A DNA stretch of 64,000 nucleotides from Gammaproteobacteria bacterium (GCA_030680605.1 JAUXUQ010000010.1:84826-148825), one strand, 5' to 3'. Shown: positions 35,850 through 46,772, counted from the first letter of the stretch. Notes: generated by a model not told the origin, from the letters alone. Numbers and translations: made by a program.

Positions 35850-35889
35850 CGAGTCGCTTAGGGGGCGGAGTATTTTTGCTAGCGACTCG
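35850..35889. repeat. Inverted repeat between ahcY and metF
   Basis: CGAGTCGCTTAG (35850-35861) pairs with CTAGCGACTCG (35879-35889), missing one base, around a G-rich loop. It is followed by further ACTCGC words. It could be a processing or attenuation hairpin within the operon, or another dispersed intergenic repeat. Confidence 0.5.
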
Positions 35890-35899
35890 CCACTCGCTG

Positions 35900-37213
35900 C
35901 TAGTATCTGTAGTGTTCAGGTTTGTACGGGCCGCCGGCAGAAATGCCCAGATATTCCGCTTGTTCAGGTGTCAGCGCGGTCAGTTTGGCGCCCACTTTAG
36001 TCAGGTGCAGGCGCGCGACCTTTTCGTCCAGGGCCTTGGGCAGTACATATACCTTGCGCTCGTATTTGGTATGGTTTTGCCACAACTCGATCTGCGCCAT
36101 GACCTGATTGGTGAAGGAGTTGGACATGACAAAGCTGGGGTGGCCGGTGCCGCAGCCCAGGTTGACCAGCCTGCCCTCGGCCAGCACGATCAGGCGTTTG
36201 CCGTCGGGAAAGATGACATGATCGACCTGCGGCTTGATGTTTTCCCAGCTGTATTTGCGCAGGCCCGCGATGTCTATTTCAGAATCGAAGTGGCCGATAT
36301 TGCACACAATGGCCTGGTGCTTCATGCGCACCATGTGGTCGTGGGTGATGACATTGACATTGCCGGTGGCAGTGACGAAGATGTCGGCCTGATCGGCGAC
36401 ATCGTCCATACGCACCACACGGTAACCTTCCATGGCGGCCTGCAGGGCGCAGATAGGGTCGATTTCGGTGACCCACACCGTGGCACCCAGGCCGCGCAAG
36501 GATTGTGCACAGCCCTTGCCCACGTCTCCGTAGCCCAGCACGATACAGACCTTGCCTGCGATCATGACATCAGTAGCGCGCTTGATGCCGTCTACCAGCG
36601 ACTCACGGCAACCGTACAGGTTGTCGAATTTGGACTTGGTGACCGAGTCGTTGATGTTGATGGCCGGGACCTTGAGTGTGTCAGCAGTCATCATTTCGTA
36701 CAGGCGGTGCACGCCGGTAGTGGTCTCTTCGGAGAGGCCGCGCACATCATTCAGAAGGTCAGTATATTTTTCATGCATGACCTGGGTGAGGTCACCACCA
36801 TCATCGAGGATCATGTTGGGGCGCCAGCCGTTTGGCCCAAAAATGGTCTGGTCAATGCACCACCAGAATTCGTCCTCGCTCTCGCCTTTCCATGCAAAGG
36901 TCGGAATACCGTTCGCTGCCATGGCAGCGGCTGCGTGATCCTGGGTGGAGAAGATGTTGCACGATGACCAGCGGATCTCAGCCCCGAGTTGTACCAGCGT
37001 TTCCATCAGTACTGCGGTCTGAATAGTCATGTGCAGGCAGCCGGCGATGCGTGCACCTTTGAGCGGCTTCTGTCCCGTATACTCCTCGCGCAACGCCATC
37101 AGGCCGGGCATTTCAGTCTCGGCGATAGCGATTTCCTTGTGCCCCCAACCGGCCAGCTTGACGTCAGCGACCTTGTAGTCCGGGTTCAGATTTTGTACCG
37201 ATTGACTGCTCAC
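35900..37213 (-). CDS. ahcY: Adenosylhomocysteinase
   Basis: NAD-dependent hydrolysis of S-adenosylhomocysteine to homocysteine and adenosine. The 437-residue enzyme has [13 protein letters not shown] near 56, the substrate motif [15 protein letters not shown] near 188, the NAD motif [10 protein letters not shown] near 224, and the C-terminal KPEHYRY tail in which Lys and Tyr contact NAD of the neighbouring subunit. It is 21 bases after metK; no SAH riboswitch fits in that gap. Confidence 0.97.
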   Translation of the reverse strand: MSSQSVQNLNPDYKVADVKLAGWGHKEIAIAETEMPGLMALREEYTGQKPLKGARIAGCLHMTIQTAVLMETLVQLGAEIRWSSCNIFSTQDHAAAAMAANGIPTFAWKGESEDEFWWCIDQTIFGPNGWRPNMILDDGGDLTQVMHEKYTDLLNDVRGLSEETTTGVHRLYEMMTADTLKVPAININDSVTKSKFDNLYGCRESLVDGIKRATDVMIAGKVCIVLGYGDVGKGCAQSLRGLGATVWVTEIDPICALQAAMEGYRVVRMDDVADQADIFVTATGNVNVITHDHMVRMKHQAIVCNIGHFDSEIDIAGLRKYSWENIKPQVDHVIFPDGKRLIVLAEGRLVNLGCGTGHPSFVMSNSFTNQVMAQIELWQNHTKYERKVYVLPKALDEKVARLHLTKVGAKLTALTPEQAEYLGISAGGPYKPEHYRY

Positions 37214-37234
37214 TATAGATGGCTTCCTTAAATT

Positions 37235-38404
37235 TTAGGCAGCTTTAAGTCCGGCGGCGTCACGCAATGTCGCTGCCTTGTCTGTATGCTCCCAGGTGAA
37301 CTCCGGTTCTTCACGACCAAAGTGGCCGTAGGCGGCGGTGGGCTGGTAGATGGGGCGCAACAGATTCAGCATCTGGATCAGTCCGCGTGGACGCAGGTCA
37401 AAGTGCTCACGCACCAGTTGTACGATGCGCGCGTCGCTGACCTTGCCGGTGCCGAAGGTATCGACGCCGATCGAAGTGGGCTCGGCTACGCCGATGGCGT
37501 AGGAGATCTGTATCTCACAGCGGTCGGCGAGCCCCGCAGCAACGATATTCTTGGCCACATAGCGGCCAGCGTAGGCCGCTGAGCGGTCTACCTTGGACGG
37601 GTCCTTGCCCGAAAAGGCGCCGCCGCCGTGACGGGCCATGCCGCCATAGGTGTCTACAATGATCTTGCGCCCAGTGAGGCCACAGTCGCCCATCGGGCCG
37701 CCGACCACAAAGCGCCCGGTCGGGTTGATGAAAAAGCGCGTGTCCTTGTTGACCCACTCCGCAGGCAGTACCGGCAGGATGATTTCATCCATCACCGCTT
37801 CCTTGAGCACCTTGTGTGAGATGTCCGGGCTGTGCTGTGTGGACAGCACCACGGCGTCGACCCCGACCGGTTTGTAATTTTCGTAGCGGAAGGTGACCTG
37901 GCTTTTCGCGTCCGGGCGCAGCCAGGGCAGGGTGCCATTCTTGCGCACCTCGGCCTGACGCTTGACCAGGCGGTGTGCATAGGTGATGGGTGCAGGCATC
38001 AGCACGTCCGTTTCGTTGCTGGCGTAGCCAAACATCAGGCCCTGGTCGCCAGCCCCCTGTTCGCGCTCCTGGGTTTCATCCACGCCCAGCGCGATATCCG
38101 ATGATTGCTTGTCAATCGATACCATTACCGCGCAGGACTCCCAGTCAAAGCCCATCTCGGAACTGTCATAGCCTATGTTTTTTACCGTTTCCCGCACCAC
38201 GGCAGTCATGTCAACCCATGCAGTGGTGGTAATCTCACCAGCCACCATCACCATGCCGGTGGTGACCAGGGTTTCGCACGCCACGCGCGCGCGCGCATCC
38301 TGGGCCAGAATGGCGTCAAGAATACCGTCCGATATCTGGTCGGCAACCTTGTCGGGATGGCCTTCAGAGACGGATTCGGAGGTGAATAAACTCATGGTTG
38401 CCAT
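37235..38404 (-). CDS. metK: S-adenosylmethionine synthetase
   Basis: Makes SAM from methionine and ATP. The 389-residue protein has [16 protein letters not shown] near 12, [12 protein letters not shown] near 118, and the P-loop-like [16 protein letters not shown] near 258. The first of two close ATGs (38404) has GAGGAA 5 bases upstream. With ahcY and metF it forms an activated-methyl-cycle operon, behind a palindrome-rich divergent region. Confidence 0.97.
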   Translation of the reverse strand: MATMSLFTSESVSEGHPDKVADQISDGILDAILAQDARARVACETLVTTGMVMVAGEITTTAWVDMTAVVRETVKNIGYDSSEMGFDWESCAVMVSIDKQSSDIALGVDETQEREQGAGDQGLMFGYASNETDVLMPAPITYAHRLVKRQAEVRKNGTLPWLRPDAKSQVTFRYENYKPVGVDAVVLSTQHSPDISHKVLKEAVMDEIILPVLPAEWVNKDTRFFINPTGRFVVGGPMGDCGLTGRKIIVDTYGGMARHGGGAFSGKDPSKVDRSAAYAGRYVAKNIVAAGLADRCEIQISYAIGVAEPTSIGVDTFGTGKVSDARIVQLVREHFDLRPRGLIQMLNLLRPIYQPTAAYGHFGREEPEFTWEHTDKAATLRDAAGLKAA

Positions 38405-38420
38405 GCGGTTCCTCGTTGTG

Positions 38421-38513
38421 TGTGAGATCTATGACGTTGGCGGCACAGTAATCATACTAGTTTAGCGTGGCCGGCCCATTTTTTCATGCCAAATGTGTAA
38501 AATAGATCTCACA
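38421..38513. promoter_or_regulatory. Two 12-bp inverted operator-like boxes upstream of metK
   Basis: TGTGAGATCTAT at 38421-38432 and its exact complement ATAGATCTCACA at 38502-38513. Each box contains the palindrome AGATCT. They flank the metK promoter region in the divergent gap with the thioredoxin-like gene, 69 bases apart. This is the layout expected for a methionine/SAH-responsive repressor that loops or binds two sites. The classical MetJ box (AGACGTCT) differs, so the regulator is unknown. Confidence 0.5.
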
Positions 38514-38538
38514 ACGGTAGCTCGGCGGGGATGTTCTT

Positions 38539-39108
38539 ATGGTCAGCACAGAGACACCAGTCTGCGAATTCGGCCGACCTGCGCCCGATTTCTCGCTGAT
38601 GGGCGTAGACGGCAAGCGCTGGACGCTGGCGGAATGCAGGGGTGAGAAAGGGTTGCTGGTGATGTTTATCTGTAATCACTGCCCCTACGTGCAGGCGGTG
38701 CGGGAGCGCATGGTGCGCGATACCAAAGAGCTGTTGAGCTATGGTGTCAAGAGTGTGGCGATCATGTCCAATGATCCTGCGGACTATCCGGAGGACTCGT
38801 TTGAGAGCATGCAGCGCGTGGCGCAGGAATTTGAATTCCCGTTTCCCTACTTATGGGATCAGACTCAGGAGGTCGCCAAGGCCTATGGCGCTGTGTGTAC
38901 CCCCGATTTCTTTGGCTATAACGGTCTGCTGGAGTTGCAGTACCGCGGACGTCTGGATGCCAGCCGGAAGGAGGCTGCCCCGCCAGACGCCCGCCGTGAC
39001 CTGTTCGAGGCCATGCGGCAGGTTGCCCTAACCGGTCAGGGCCCGCGTGAGCAGATTCCGGCAATGGGTTGTTCCATCAAATGGGCCAATCAGGGCGCTA
39101 TGGCCTAG
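38539..39108 (+). CDS. Thioredoxin-like (AhpC/TSA-related) protein
   Basis: A 189-residue cytosolic thioredoxin-fold protein. The active-site region CNHCPYV near residues 46-52 follows a LLVMFI beta strand, and GYNGLLELQYRGRLD near 133 fits the peroxiredoxin-like core. The CxxC supports a thiol-disulfide reductase or peroxidase. Proteins of this type are often annotated thioredoxin family. It is divergent from metK and shares its palindromic control region. There is no signal peptide. Confidence 0.85.
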   Translation: MVSTETPVCEFGRPAPDFSLMGVDGKRWTLAECRGEKGLLVMFICNHCPYVQAVRERMVRDTKELLSYGVKSVAIMSNDPADYPEDSFESMQRVAQEFEFPFPYLWDQTQEVAKAYGAVCTPDFFGYNGLLELQYRGRLDASRKEAAPPDARRDLFEAMRQVALTGQGPREQIPAMGCSIKWANQGAMA

Positions 39109-39646
39109 GCTGCTATTGCTGAAAAGCAGCAGGTAAGCCAAAATAGCCGTTTGGGTTCGAAATCGCCCATGCTTAGTAGCGGGCACCCGAAACGCCTCCG
39201 CAAACAGGCCAACGCCCCCGGGCCGGGTTACCTAAGGAACCAGGTGCCGGGGAATTTTTTGCCACGCAGCAGTCTCCGTAGCGCGGGTGTATACCGCCAC
39301 AGATGCGTGTGTGCAGGGGCGCAGACCCCGAACAGATTCAGTATTGAGAGTTGTGAGGTGAGTGCCATGAGCAAGCCAGTCGTGTCGGGCGGTATCTCGG
39401 CAAGATCATGATTATAAAGGGTATTACACAGCACCCAGGCAAGACCTGCGTGACCACGACAGGTGCGGGCCACTGCCTTGGGTACTACACCCGCAGGGAT
39501 TACCTCCGCTTGCGCTCACTCAGTTGTTGAGGGTCTGCCATCTGTTGCCGTCTGCCTCCGGCGTTATTCAAGTAGCCCGAGTCGATGTGGCCGCTGCATA
39601 TTCCGCAGACCATTAAGGAATTTTATTTTAATTTTAGGAGACAACA
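39109..39646. other. 538-base intergenic stretch upstream of tkt
   Basis: No convincing gene. On the reverse strand an open frame (about 39228-39500) encodes LAWVLCNTLYNHDLAEIPPD and ends in RRLLRGKKFPGTWFLR. It has the composition of a real protein, but its only start is an internal GTG at 39473 without a ribosome site, and an in-frame TGA precedes it. It may be a gene remnant. The last 50 bases are AT-rich with TTAGGAGACAAC as the tkt ribosome site. I see no clear promoter or known RNA. Confidence 0.4.
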
Positions 39647-41641
39647 ATGCCCTCTCGTAGAGAGTTAGCAAACGCAATTCGCGTGCTGTCGATGGATGCC
39701 GTGGAAAAGGCAAAGTCCGGTCACCCGGGCATGCCGATGGGCATGGCCGATATTGCCGAGGTGCTGTGGAACGATTTTCTGCAGCATAATCCCGCCAATC
39801 CCAAGTGGGCGGACCGGGACCGCTTTGTGCTGTCAAACGGCCACGGCTCAATGCTGCTGTATTCGATGCTGCATCTGACGGGTTATGACCTCCCCATGGA
39901 GGAGATTCAGCGTTTCCGTCAACTCCATTCCAAGACGCCGGGCCATCCGGAATATGGTTATGCCCCAGGCATAGAGACCACCACCGGCCCACTCGGCCAG
40001 GGTATTACCAACGCTGTGGGTATGGCGATCGCCGAAAAGTTGCTTGCCGGGCAATTTAATCGCGATGGTCACCACGTCATTGATCACTATACCTACGTGT
40101 TCCTCGGTGACGGCTGTTTGATGGAAGGTATTTCGCATGAGGCCTGCTCGCTCGCGGGCACACTGGGTCTTGGCAAGCTCATCGCGTTTTACGACGACAA
40201 CGGCATTTCCATCGACGGCCATGTCGAAGGCTGGTTTACCGACGATACCCCGAAGCGTTTCGAGGCCTATGGCTGGCACGTGGTGCCGGGCGTGGACGGG
40301 CACAATGCCGATGCGGTGAAGAAGGCGATACTTGAGGCGCGCTCGGTAAATGACAAGCCGTCGATGATCTGTTGCAAGACCGTGATCGGCTTCGGTGCAC
40401 CGAACCTGTGTGGTAGTCACGATTGCCACGGCGCTGCACTGGGTGAAAAAGAGATTGCTGCCACGCGCGAAAATCTGGGCTGGAAGCACGAGCCGTTTGT
40501 AATGCCGGACGAGTATTATCAGGGTTTTGATGCGCGCGCCAGGGGCGCCAGGGCGGAAGCCGACTGGGACCAGCGGTTTGCTGCCTATCAGAAGGCCCAT
40601 CCGGAGCTGGCCGGCGAACTGGAGCGGCGTCTGCGCGGCGAACTGCCCGCCGACTGGGCGGAAAAATCTGCGGCCTTTGTCAATGCCGTTGCGGAGAAGG
40701 GCGAAACCATCGCCTCGCGCAAGGCCTCGCAGAATACGCTGAACGGGTTTGGTCCGCTGCTGCCAGAGCTGCTCGGCGGCTCGGCAGATCTGGCGGGCTC
40801 CAATCTCACGCTCTGGAAGGACTCCAAGGGCATCAGCAGCACCGTCTCCGATGGTAACTACATCTACTACGGCGTGCGCGAATTTGGCATGTCGGCGATC
40901 ATGAACGGTATCACGCTGCATGGCGGATTTATCCCCTACGGTGCGACCTTCCTCATGTTCTCCGAATACGCCCGCAACGCACTGCGGATGGCGGCACTGA
41001 TGAAGCAGCGTTCGATTTTTGTCTATACGCACGACTCCATCGGCCTCGGCGAAGACGGCCCCACCCATCAGCCGGTGGAACAGACCGCGACCTTGCGCCT
41101 GATTCCGAACATGCAGGTGTGGCGTCCGTGCGACGCGGTGGAGTCCGCCGTCGCCTGGAAGGCTGCCATCGAACATACCAACGGGCCGTCGTGTCTCATT
41201 TTTTCGCGCCAGAACCTGCCGCACCAGACACGCAGCGCGCAGCAGATCGCCGCCATTACGCGCGGCGGTTATGTGCTGATGGAGTGCGGATATCTGGTGC
41301 AGGCGATCATCATCGCCACCGGCTCGGAAGTGGGCCTCGCGGTAGACGCCGCCAAGCAATTGAACGATCGCGGTTTCGGTATCCGCGTCGTGTCCATGCC
41401 GTGTACCCGTGTGTTCGATGAGCAGGATGCCGCCTATCGTGAATCAGTGCTGCCCAAAGCGATCACTGCGCGGGTGGCGGTTGAAGCGGGCGTCACGGAC
41501 GGCTGGATCAAATACGTCGGATTTGAGGGCAGGGTGGTTGGCATCAACAGCTTCGGCGAATCAGCCCCGGCCGGTGACTTGTTCAAGCACTTCGGCTTTA
41601 CCACCGACAAGGTGATCGACGCGGTGACGGACTTGCTTTGA
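39647..41641 (+). CDS. tkt: Transketolase
   Basis: Thiamine-diphosphate enzyme of the pentose phosphate and Calvin cycles. The 664 residues begin with [20 protein letters not shown], then [14 protein letters not shown] near 65, the ThDP motif GDGCLMEG...DDN near 155-187, [16 protein letters not shown] near 412, and [16 protein letters not shown] near 462. It is the first gene of a tkt-gap-pgk-pyk-fba run, an arrangement found both in autotrophs and heterotrophic gammaproteobacteria. Confidence 0.97.
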   Translation: MPSRRELANAIRVLSMDAVEKAKSGHPGMPMGMADIAEVLWNDFLQHNPANPKWADRDRFVLSNGHGSMLLYSMLHLTGYDLPMEEIQRFRQLHSKTPGHPEYGYAPGIETTTGPLGQGITNAVGMAIAEKLLAGQFNRDGHHVIDHYTYVFLGDGCLMEGISHEACSLAGTLGLGKLIAFYDDNGISIDGHVEGWFTDDTPKRFEAYGWHVVPGVDGHNADAVKKAILEARSVNDKPSMICCKTVIGFGAPNLCGSHDCHGAALGEKEIAATRENLGWKHEPFVMPDEYYQGFDARARGARAEADWDQRFAAYQKAHPELAGELERRLRGELPADWAEKSAAFVNAVAEKGETIASRKASQNTLNGFGPLLPELLGGSADLAGSNLTLWKDSKGISSTVSDGNYIYYGVREFGMSAIMNGITLHGGFIPYGATFLMFSEYARNALRMAALMKQRSIFVYTHDSIGLGEDGPTHQPVEQTATLRLIPNMQVWRPCDAVESAVAWKAAIEHTNGPSCLIFSRQNLPHQTRSAQQIAAITRGGYVLMECGYLVQAIIIATGSEVGLAVDAAKQLNDRGFGIRVVSMPCTRVFDEQDAAYRESVLPKAITARVAVEAGVTDGWIKYVGFEGRVVGINSFGESAPAGDLFKHFGFTTDKVIDAVTDLL

Positions 41642-41646
41642 CTTTT

Positions 41647-41727
41647 AAAGACGCAACGCAAAGTCGCAAAGAAATGAGAATCCATCGTCATTTTATCTTT
41701 GCGTCTCCGTGTCTTGGCGTTGAATCA
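41647..41727. repeat. Imperfect inverted repeat between tkt and gap
   Basis: The left arm AAAGACGCAACGCAAAGTCG...AAAG and right arm CTTTGCGTCTCCGTGTCTTG form the same word pattern as the repeat between gap and pgk (42779-42868). The repeated unit is AAGACGC/GCGTCTT. It fills most of the 118-base gap and leaves only the gap ribosome site TTGGAGATAG outside. Confidence 0.6.
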
Positions 41728-41759
41728 AGATTTTGATCATTAAATTTTGGAGATAGAAA

Positions 41760-42770
41760 ATGGCAATTAAAGTGGCAATCAACGGCTATGGCCGTATTGG
41801 ACGTAATGTGCTGCGCGCGGTTTACGAGGCCAAGCGTAACAAGGAGATTCAGGTCGTGGCGATAAACGATCTCGGCAATGCCGAGACCAACGCCCACCTC
41901 ACGCAGTACGACACGGTGCACGGCAAGTTCCCCGGCACGGTGACTGTGGAGGGCGACTTCATGATCGTGAACGGCGACAAGATTCGTGTCTGCTCCGAGC
42001 GTGATCCGTCCAAATTGCCGTGGGGCGATCTCGGTGTAGATGTAGTGCACGAATGCACCGGTATCTTTACCACCAAAGAGAAGGCTGGTCTGCACCTCAA
42101 GGCAGGCGCCAAGAAGGTCATTATCTCCGCGCCGGGAACCGAGGTCGATGCCACTATCGTGTATGGCGTAAACCATGCATCACTGAAGGCGGCGCATACC
42201 GTTATCTCCAATGGTTCCTGCACCACCAACTGCCTGGCCCCGCTGATTGCGCCGCTACACAAGAAGATTGGCGTGGTGCATGGCCTGATGACCACGGTGC
42301 ACAGCTACACCAACGATCAGGTGCTGACTGACGTTTATCATTCCGATCTGCGTCGCGCACGTTCCGCGACCATGTCGCAGATTCCCGCCAAGACCGGCGC
42401 TGCGGCGGCGATCGGCCTGGTGCTCCCGGAACTTGTGGGCAAGCTCGACGGCTTCGCGGTGCGCGTGCCGACCATTAATGTGTCGCTGGTCGATTTGACC
42501 TTCACCGCCGCGCGCGAGACCAGCAAGGATGAAATCAACGCCATCATGAAGGAGGCCGCCAACGGCGAGCTGAAGGGCGTGCTGAATTACAACGACAAGC
42601 CGCTGGTGTCGGTGGACTTCAATCACGATCCGGCTTCCAGTACCTACGACTCCACGCTGACCAAGGTGGTTGATGGCAAGCTGGTCAAGGTGCTGGCCTG
42701 GTATGACAATGAGTGGGGTTTCTCCAACCGCATGCTGGATACCACCGTGGCGCTCATGAGCGCCAAGTAA
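41760..42770 (+). CDS. gap: Glyceraldehyde-3-phosphate dehydrogenase, type I
   Basis: The 336-residue enzyme has the Rossmann start [14 protein letters not shown] and the catalytic Cys in [12 protein letters not shown] near 155, His in HSYTNDQ near 182, and SARAxT-like phosphate binding ([17 protein letters not shown] near 200). GapA/Cbb-type activity is more likely than erythrose-4-phosphate dehydrogenase (Epd), which shares this locus in some genomes; sequence motifs fit classic GAPDH. It is flanked by two related inverted repeats. Confidence 0.93.
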   Translation: MAIKVAINGYGRIGRNVLRAVYEAKRNKEIQVVAINDLGNAETNAHLTQYDTVHGKFPGTVTVEGDFMIVNGDKIRVCSERDPSKLPWGDLGVDVVHECTGIFTTKEKAGLHLKAGAKKVIISAPGTEVDATIVYGVNHASLKAAHTVISNGSCTTNCLAPLIAPLHKKIGVVHGLMTTVHSYTNDQVLTDVYHSDLRRARSATMSQIPAKTGAAAAIGLVLPELVGKLDGFAVRVPTINVSLVDLTFTAARETSKDEINAIMKEAANGELKGVLNYNDKPLVSVDFNHDPASSTYDSTLTKVVDGKLVKVLAWYDNEWGFSNRMLDTTVALMSAK

Positions 42771-42778
42771 GAACGGCC

Positions 42779-42868
42779 TAACGCCAAGACGCGAAGACGC
42801 AAGAGAATTAAATGCAAAGATTAATAATTCATCCTGGTGTTCTTTGCGACTTTGCGTCTTTGCGTTGA
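42779..42868. repeat. 29-bp imperfect inverted repeat between gap and pgk
   Basis: TAACGCCAAGACGCGAAGAC onward (42779-42807) is complementary to 42840-42868 (ends CTTTGCGTTGA) over 29 bases with about five mismatches. The spacer is AT-rich. It shares words with the repeat before gap, so the two copies bracket gap inside one operon. Confidence 0.7.
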
Positions 42869-42891
42869 GTTTTTTACAAGGATTACATTTC

Positions 42892-44085
42892 ATGTCTATT
42901 GTCAAAATGGAAGAACTGAGAAACCTGACCGGCATACGCGCACTGGTGCGGGCCGATCTCAACGTGCCGATGAAGAACGGCAAAGTCACTGATGAAACCC
43001 GCATCTATGCCAGCGTGCCGACCATCAAGTTTTTGATGCGTACGGGCGCCAAGGTGATGGTGATGTCGCATCTGGGGCGGCCCGAGGAAGGCGTATACGA
43101 TGAAAAGTATTCGCTGGCGCCGATTGCGGAAAAGCTGACCGGACATCTCGGCAGGAAGGTACGTCTGGTCAGGGACTGGCTGGACGGTGTGGAGGTGGCG
43201 AATGGCGAAGTGGTGCTGTGTGAAAACGTCCGTTTCAACAAGGGCGAGGAAAGCAACGACGACGCGCTGGCCAAAAAGATGGCGGCGTTGTGCGAAGTGT
43301 TTGTGATGGATGCCTTTGGTACCGCCCACCGCGCGCAGGCTTCGACTTACGGCGTGGCCAAGTATGCGCCAGTGGCGTGCGCCGGGCCGCTGCTGTGGAA
43401 GGAGTTGAAGGCGTTGAATCTGGCGCTCAAGGATCCGAAGCGCCCCATGGTGGCTATTGTCGGTGGCTCCAAGGTATCCACCAAGCTGACCGTGCTGGAG
43501 TCATTGTCCGGTATCGTCGATCAGCTGATCGTCGGTGGCGGTATCGCCAATACCTTTATTGCGGCGGCAGGCTACAATGTCGGCAAATCACTGTGTGAGC
43601 CTGACCTGATTCCGACTGCCAAGCGCCTGGCCGAAAAGGCCAGGGCCCGTGGTGCCGATATTCCAGTGCCGGTGGATGTGGTCTGTGGCAAGGAATTTTC
43701 TGAAACCGCGCAGGCTACGCTGAAGAAAGTTGATCAGGTAGAAGATGATGACATGATCTTTGATATCGGCCCCGAAACTTCGGCACGCTTGGCCGAAATT
43801 CTGGACAAGGCGGGTACCATTGTCTGGAACGGCCCGGTAGGCGTATTTGAATTTGACCAGTTTGGTGCGGGCACGGAGGCGCTGGCCAAGACTATCGCCA
43901 AGAGTGCCGCCTTCTCGCTGGCGGGTGGCGGCGATACGCTGGCGGCTGTTGCCAAGTACGGTGTGGGAGACCATATTACCTACATCTCTACCGGTGGAGG
44001 GGCTTTCCTCGAGTTTCTGGAGGGCAAGGTGTTGCCCGCAGTCGAAATTCTGGAAGAGCGTGGCAAGCAGGCGGCCACAGTTTGA
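42892..44085 (+). CDS. pgk: Phosphoglycerate kinase
   Basis: The 397-residue enzyme starts at the ATG at 42892 (ACAAGG upstream); frame upstream of it reads through the inverted repeat. Motifs: [20 protein letters not shown] near 25, [10 protein letters not shown] near 60, [12 protein letters not shown] near 142, and the nucleotide loop [13 protein letters not shown] near 365. It consumes or forms 1,3-bisphosphoglycerate next to Gap. Confidence 0.97.
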   Translation: MSIVKMEELRNLTGIRALVRADLNVPMKNGKVTDETRIYASVPTIKFLMRTGAKVMVMSHLGRPEEGVYDEKYSLAPIAEKLTGHLGRKVRLVRDWLDGVEVANGEVVLCENVRFNKGEESNDDALAKKMAALCEVFVMDAFGTAHRAQASTYGVAKYAPVACAGPLLWKELKALNLALKDPKRPMVAIVGGSKVSTKLTVLESLSGIVDQLIVGGGIANTFIAAAGYNVGKSLCEPDLIPTAKRLAEKARARGADIPVPVDVVCGKEFSETAQATLKKVDQVEDDDMIFDIGPETSARLAEILDKAGTIVWNGPVGVFEFDQFGAGTEALAKTIAKSAAFSLAGGGDTLAAVAKYGVGDHITYISTGGGAFLEFLEGKVLPAVEILEERGKQAATV

Positions 44086-44164
44086 ACATAGCCGTCTGTC
44101 AGTGGCAGCAGGCGCAGTACCGGCCCGATTTGTCAGGGATGCGTCACTTGGGAAATCAGTAGTC

Positions 44165-45616
44165 ATGCAACGTCGAACAAAAATTGTCGCTACGCTTGGA
44201 CCCGCCACGGATGATCCCAAGGTGCTGGATCGGATGATCGAAGCCGGTCTGGACGTTATACGGCTCAATTTCTCGCATGGATCCGCCGAGAGTCACCGGC
44301 AGCGCGCTGAAAATGCCGCTAACCGTGCCCGTGCCTATGGGCGTCACATCGGCGTTCTGGCAGACCTGCAAGGACCAAAGATCCGCATCGAGCGCTTCAA
44401 AAATAACAGCGTAGTGCTGGAAGAAGGCGCCAGTTTCTGCCTCAGTACCGAGTGGGATCCTGTCGGTGGTACCGAGCAGGGCGTAGGCATCAGTTACCGC
44501 GAGCTTGTCAATGACGTCAAGCGCGGCGATACCTTGTTGCTCGACGACGGGCGTATCGTGTTGTGGGTAGACGATGTCGTGGGCGGGGAGATCAAGTGTC
44601 GGGTAGTGGTAGGTGGTGATCTCTCAAACAACAAGGGCATCAACCGCCAGGGCGGCGGGCTCTCGGCCCGCGCACTCACCGACAAGGATCGCGCTGATAT
44701 CAAGACTGCGGCCAGCATGCAGGTTGATTATCTGGCCGTGTCATTCCCGCGCAATGCTGCCGATATCCACGAGGCGCGACAGTTGCTGCGCGACGCCGGG
44801 GGCCACGGTGGCATTGTGGCCAAGATTGAGCGTGCCGAAGCGGTAGCGGCTATTGAGGAGATCATCGAGGCCTCTGACGCGGTCATGATTGCGCGCGGCG
44901 ACCTGGGTGTCGAGATCGGTGATGCGGGTTTGCCACCGGTACAAAAACACATCATCCGCCTCGCGCGCAACATGAACCGGGTGGTGATTACCGCGACGCA
45001 GATGATGGAGTCGATGATCGAAAACCAGATTCCCACCCGTGCCGAGGTATTTGACGTTGCCAATGCCGTGCTGGATGGGACTGACGCCGTCATGCTTTCA
45101 GCCGAGACCGCCTCCGGCAAGTACCCGGCCAAGGCGGTGGCGGCAATGGATCGTATCTGCCGTGAGTCCGAGAAGCAGCAGATAGCCCGCGTTTCTGATC
45201 ACCGCATCAACACCGAATTCAAGCTGATCGACGAAGCCATAGCAATGGCCACGATGTACACGGCCAATCATCTGGGCGCCAAGGCGATTATCGCGCTGAC
45301 CGAGTCGGGTTCCACGCCATTGTGGATGTCGCGCATCAGCTCGGGTATACCGATTTTTGCCCTGACCAAGCATGCCGGCACCCGGCGCAAAGTGACACTC
45401 TACCGGGGTGTTTATCCGGTAAGTTTTGATATCCCCAGCACCAACCACGCCCAAGTCAACAAGGAGGCGGTGGATGAACTGGTGCGGCGCGGTGCGGTGC
45501 GTGCCGGCGATCTGGTGATCATTACCAAGGGTGATCTCATGGGGGTGCACGGCGGCACCAACGCCATGAAGATCGTGCGTGTCGGGGATCTGGCAGAAGT
45601 TGATAGCGGCGGTTGA
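44165..45616 (+). CDS. pyk: Pyruvate kinase
   Basis: The 483-residue enzyme starts at the ATG at 44165, with MQRRTKIVATLGPATDD. It has NFSHGSAE near 36, DLQGPKIRIERF near 65, the metal site MIARGDLGVEIG near 241, ATQMMESMI near 275, and a complete C-terminal allosteric domain. The ribosome site is weak (GGGAAA 12 bases upstream). The inclusion of pyk in a CBB-like cluster is usual in gammaproteobacteria. Confidence 0.96.
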   Translation: MQRRTKIVATLGPATDDPKVLDRMIEAGLDVIRLNFSHGSAESHRQRAENAANRARAYGRHIGVLADLQGPKIRIERFKNNSVVLEEGASFCLSTEWDPVGGTEQGVGISYRELVNDVKRGDTLLLDDGRIVLWVDDVVGGEIKCRVVVGGDLSNNKGINRQGGGLSARALTDKDRADIKTAASMQVDYLAVSFPRNAADIHEARQLLRDAGGHGGIVAKIERAEAVAAIEEIIEASDAVMIARGDLGVEIGDAGLPPVQKHIIRLARNMNRVVITATQMMESMIENQIPTRAEVFDVANAVLDGTDAVMLSAETASGKYPAKAVAAMDRICRESEKQQIARVSDHRINTEFKLIDEAIAMATMYTANHLGAKAIIALTESGSTPLWMSRISSGIPIFALTKHAGTRRKVTLYRGVYPVSFDIPSTNHAQVNKEAVDELVRRGAVRAGDLVIITKGDLMGVHGGTNAMKIVRVGDLAEVDSGG

Positions 45617-45680
45617 CGTGCCGCTCTGCTAGAATTGGTTCAGACTCAAAGTAAACACATTACCTGTTAAGGAGGTTCCT

Positions 45681-46772
45681 ATGGCTCTTATTTCAATGCG
45701 TCAATTGCTGGACCATGCTGCAGAGCATGGTTATGGTGTGCCCGCCTACAATGTCAACAACATGGAGCAGATGCACTCCATCATGCAAGCCGCCGATGCA
45801 GTGAACTCGCCGGTGATCATGCAGGCATCTGCCGGCGCACGTTCGTATGCTGGTGAGCCGTTCCTGCGCCACCTTATGTGGGCGGCGGTTGAGATGTATC
45901 CGCATATCCCCATTGTCATGCACCAGGATCATGGTGCCTCTCCGGCTGTGTGCATACGCTCGATTCAGAGTGGCTTCACTTCGGTTATGATGGACGGCTC
46001 ACTGCAGGAAGACATGAAGACGCCCGCGTCGTATGATTACAATGCCGGGGTCACGCGCAAGGTGGTAGAGATCGCCCATGCCTGCGGCGTAGCGGTGGAA
46101 GGCGAGCTGGGCTGTCTGGGGTCGCTTGAGAGTGGCAAGATGGGTGAAGAAGACGGGCATGGTTCGGATGAGACGCTGGATCATTCCATGCTGCTCACCG
46201 ATCCTGAAGAGGCCGCACGTTTTGTGGCTGACACCAAGGTTGACAGTCTGGCCATCGCCATTGGTACCAGCCACGGTGCGTACAAGTTTACCCGCCCACC
46301 CACCGGTGACATTCTTGCCATCGAGCGTATCAAGGAAATTCACGCCCGCATTCCTGACACGCATCTGGTGATGCACGGTTCTTCTTCGGTGCCGCAGGAG
46401 TGGCTCGAGATTATCAACAAGTATGGTGGCGAGATCCGTGAGACCTACGGCGTGCCGGTCAAGGAAATCCAGGAAGGCATCAAGCACGGTGTGCGCAAGG
46501 TGAACATCGACACTGACCTGCGTCTGGCGGCTACCGGCGCCATGCGTAAGGCGATGGCGGATGATCCGTCAGAATTTGACCCGCGCAAATTCTTCAAGGC
46601 TTCCACCAAGGCCATGATGGAGATATGCAAGGCGCGCTTCGAGGCGTTTGGTTGTGCTGGCCAGGCGGGCAAGATCAAGCCCGTCAATCTGGATGCCATG
46701 GTCAAGCGTTACCTCAAGGGTGAGCTGGATCCGCGGGTGACTGCGGGCAAGGCCAAGGCCGCCGCCGGCTGA
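45681..46772 (+). CDS. fba: Class II fructose-bisphosphate aldolase (CbbA type)
   Basis: Zinc-dependent aldolase, 363 residues. It starts [20 protein letters not shown] and carries the zinc ligands in MHQDHGA near 82 and GELGCLG near 134, the GTSHGAYKF loop near 180, and HGSSSVP near 212. It resembles the CbbA group that also handles sedoheptulose bisphosphate, in line with a Calvin-cycle setting. AAGGAGG gives it the best ribosome site in the operon. A strong terminator ends the run. Confidence 0.95.
   Translation: MALISMRQLLDHAAEHGYGVPAYNVNNMEQMHSIMQAADAVNSPVIMQASAGARSYAGEPFLRHLMWAAVEMYPHIPIVMHQDHGASPAVCIRSIQSGFTSVMMDGSLQEDMKTPASYDYNAGVTRKVVEIAHACGVAVEGELGCLGSLESGKMGEEDGHGSDETLDHSMLLTDPEEAARFVADTKVDSLAIAIGTSHGAYKFTRPPTGDILAIERIKEIHARIPDTHLVMHGSSSVPQEWLEIINKYGGEIRETYGVPVKEIQEGIKHGVRKVNIDTDLRLAATGAMRKAMADDPSEFDPRKFFKASTKAMMEICKARFEAFGCAGQAGKIKPVNLDAMVKRYLKGELDPRVTAGKAKAAAG

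Noticed and set aside
35816..36967. 383-codon frame antisense to ahcY
   Set aside because: Shadow of a strongly conserved enzyme gene.
37214..37234. SAH or SAM riboswitch in the metK-ahcY gap
   Set aside because: The gap is only 21 bases, too short for any known riboswitch aptamer.
38405..38538. SAM-I, SAM-II or SAH riboswitch upstream of metK
   Set aside because: No fitting conserved core on either strand; the visible structure is a pair of operator-like boxes.
39109..39646. 6S RNA, SRP RNA or tmRNA upstream of tkt
   Set aside because: None of the conserved cores is present on either strand.
39848..41359. 503-codon frame antisense to tkt
   Set aside because: Shadow frame; transketolase is certain on the + strand.
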